In this document: positions 5,973-6,839 of the stretch, piece after piece
Layout: each line of letters begins with the position of its first letter
How positions within the stretch are numbered: position 1 is the stretch's first letter
Assembly: GCA_037383845.1 (NCBI GenBank)
Contig: JARRON010000071.1
Coordinates: forward strand, 1 to 6,839
Reading direction: 5' to 3'
DNA length: 6,839 bases
From: JARRON01 sp037383845
GTDB lineage: Bacteria; Pseudomonadota; Gammaproteobacteria; Steroidobacterales; XN24
Position numbers and translations under genes: made by a program
The notes under the pieces: generated by a model
Seen by the model: the letters and a program-made list of their open reading frames with translations, nothing else
Told to the model about the DNA's origin: nothing
Databases searched by the model: none

Positions 5973-6839
5973 ATGAGCCACGACGACGGAATCTCCAATC
6001 CCTCCAAGAACCGCCCCTTCCACGACGTGCTGGCGGTGAACCTGGACCGCCGAAAAGTTCTGCGTGGAGGCCTGGCCACCGCGGTGACCGCCTTCTTCGC
6101 AACTCCTGTGGTCTCCCTTGCCGCCAAGGGCGGTCTGAAGGGCCCCAACCCCGGAAAGGCATTTGCGCCCCTTGTCGGTTTCAGCCCGGTCACGCTGGGT
6201 ATGGCCAACGCGCCCGATTACGACGGCAAGCAGCCCCTGATCTCGCCGGACTACGAGTACCAGACCATCATCTCCTGGGGCGACAAGCTCTATCCGAGCG
6301 CTCCGGTCACGCCCTACGACGGAGACCCGACCAGGCGCCCGGATCCCTTTGACCAGCAGTACCTGATCGGCATCGGCCACGACGGCATGACCTTCTTCGC
6401 CAGGGACGGCAAGAGCAATGCCGAGGGCATGCTCTGCATCAACCACGAGTTCGGCAGCAACTTCCACGTGCTGGGCTACAGCGACCCGCAGTCCATGGCG
6501 GACGTGCTCCTGTCCCAGCACGCCCACGGCGTGTCCGTGGTCGCGTTGAAGGCCGTGGACGGCAAGTGGCAGACGGCGGACAGCCCCAACGCCCGCCGCA
6601 TCCACGTCAACACGCCGGTGACCTTCAGCGGGCCGGTCGCCGGTACCGAGTACATCGACACCCCCGCGGGCAACGCGCCGGCCGGTACTGTGAACAACTG
6701 CTCCAACGGTGAAACTCCGTGGGGCACGTACCTCACCTGCGAAGAGAACTTCAACGGCTACTTCGGCGCGAGAGGCGCCTGGACGCCCACCGAAGGCCAG
6801 ACGCTGTATGGTTTCCGGACCAACGGCTTCGGTTATGGA
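5973..6839 (+). CDS. PhoX-family (DUF839) alkaline phosphatase, Tat-exported (partial, C-terminus off the right edge)
   Basis: The frame is open from the ATG at 5973 to the window edge, 289 codons with no stop. PhoX-family enzymes hydrolyse phosphate esters in the periplasm using iron and calcium, and are usually 600-700 residues, so less than half is present. The N-terminus is a Tat signal peptide: twin arginine R26-R27 in LDRRKVLRGG, a hydrophobic stretch at about 34-49 and a probable cut near SLAA at 48-51. This fits export of a folded metalloprotein. The family core motifs seen are the metal-site region CINHEFGSNFHV at 155-166 and NCSNGETPWGTYLTCEENF at 242-260. The latter contains Cys243 and the Cys256-Glu257-Glu258 group; a cysteine of this block coordinates iron in the Pseudomonas PhoX structure. 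The FDQQYLIGIGHDGMTFF segment at 126-142 is also typical. Some DUF839 proteins are not proven phosphatases, so the activity is inferred from the family. No phosphate transport genes are in view. Confidence 0.88.
   Translation, partial: MSHDDGISNPSKNRPFHDVLAVNLDRRKVLRGGLATAVTAFFATPVVSLAAKGGLKGPNPGKAFAPLVGFSPVTLGMANAPDYDGKQPLISPDYEYQTIISWGDKLYPSAPVTPYDGDPTRRPDPFDQQYLIGIGHDGMTFFARDGKSNAEGMLCINHEFGSNFHVLGYSDPQSMADVLLSQHAHGVSVVALKAVDGKWQTADSPNARRIHVNTPVTFSGPVAGTEYIDTPAGNAPAGTVNNCSNGETPWGTYLTCEENFNGYFGARGAWTPTEGQTLYGFRTNGFGYG

Noticed and set aside
5931..6605. Minus-strand open frame of 224 codons opposite the PhoX-family gene
   Set aside because: The sense strand carries a Tat signal and PhoX motifs in one uninterrupted frame. 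The antisense product is Val/Gly/Arg-rich without motifs.

Overview
The window is high-GC DNA with the compact gene layout of a proteobacterium. A Gram-negative host is supported by two things: a gene for a small outer-membrane beta-barrel with a Sec signal peptide at the left edge, and a Tat-exported PhoX-type phosphatase at the right edge. The barrel resembles the Ax21 family, and all three carriers have close family relatives in aquatic and halophilic Gammaproteobacteria. A high-GC gammaproteobacterium is therefore my best guess, but this is inference; there is no marker gene to settle it.

Layout. Positions 1-537 (minus) hold the N-terminal 179 codons of the beta-barrel protein, whose C-terminus lies off the left edge. 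Positions 705-2264 (minus) encode an AbgT-family transporter. Positions 2351-3814 (minus) encode a DASS/SLC13-family anion symporter that lies upstream of AbgT on the same strand. A divergent intergenic region of about 130 bp follows. Positions 3947-5326 (plus) encode a YfcC/DcuC-family carrier that starts with GTG. Next comes a 25-bp imperfect tandem repeat (5316-5415), then a small acidic protein of unknown function at 5505-5753 (plus) with a strong ribosome binding site and a convincing 14-bp hairpin terminator. Finally 5973-6839 (plus) is the first 289 codons of a PhoX-family (DUF839) phosphatase.

How the genes may work together. The centre of the window is a block of three different secondary carriers, all assigned by classification to the Ion Transporter (IT) superfamily: AbgT, DASS and YfcC/DcuC. 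Together they suggest uptake or efflux of organic anions (dicarboxylates, peptide-like or aminobenzoyl-glutamate-like compounds), but the sequence does not fix any substrate, and no catabolic enzyme lies beside them. DASS and AbgT could be co-transcribed, although a -10-like element in front of AbgT suggests it may also have its own promoter. The flanking barrel and phosphatase genes look like independent transcription units.

No RNA genes, mobile elements, CRISPR arrays or phage genes were seen. I found no clear evidence of an undescribed multi-gene system. The least explained items are the 25-bp repeat and the 82-residue acidic protein.
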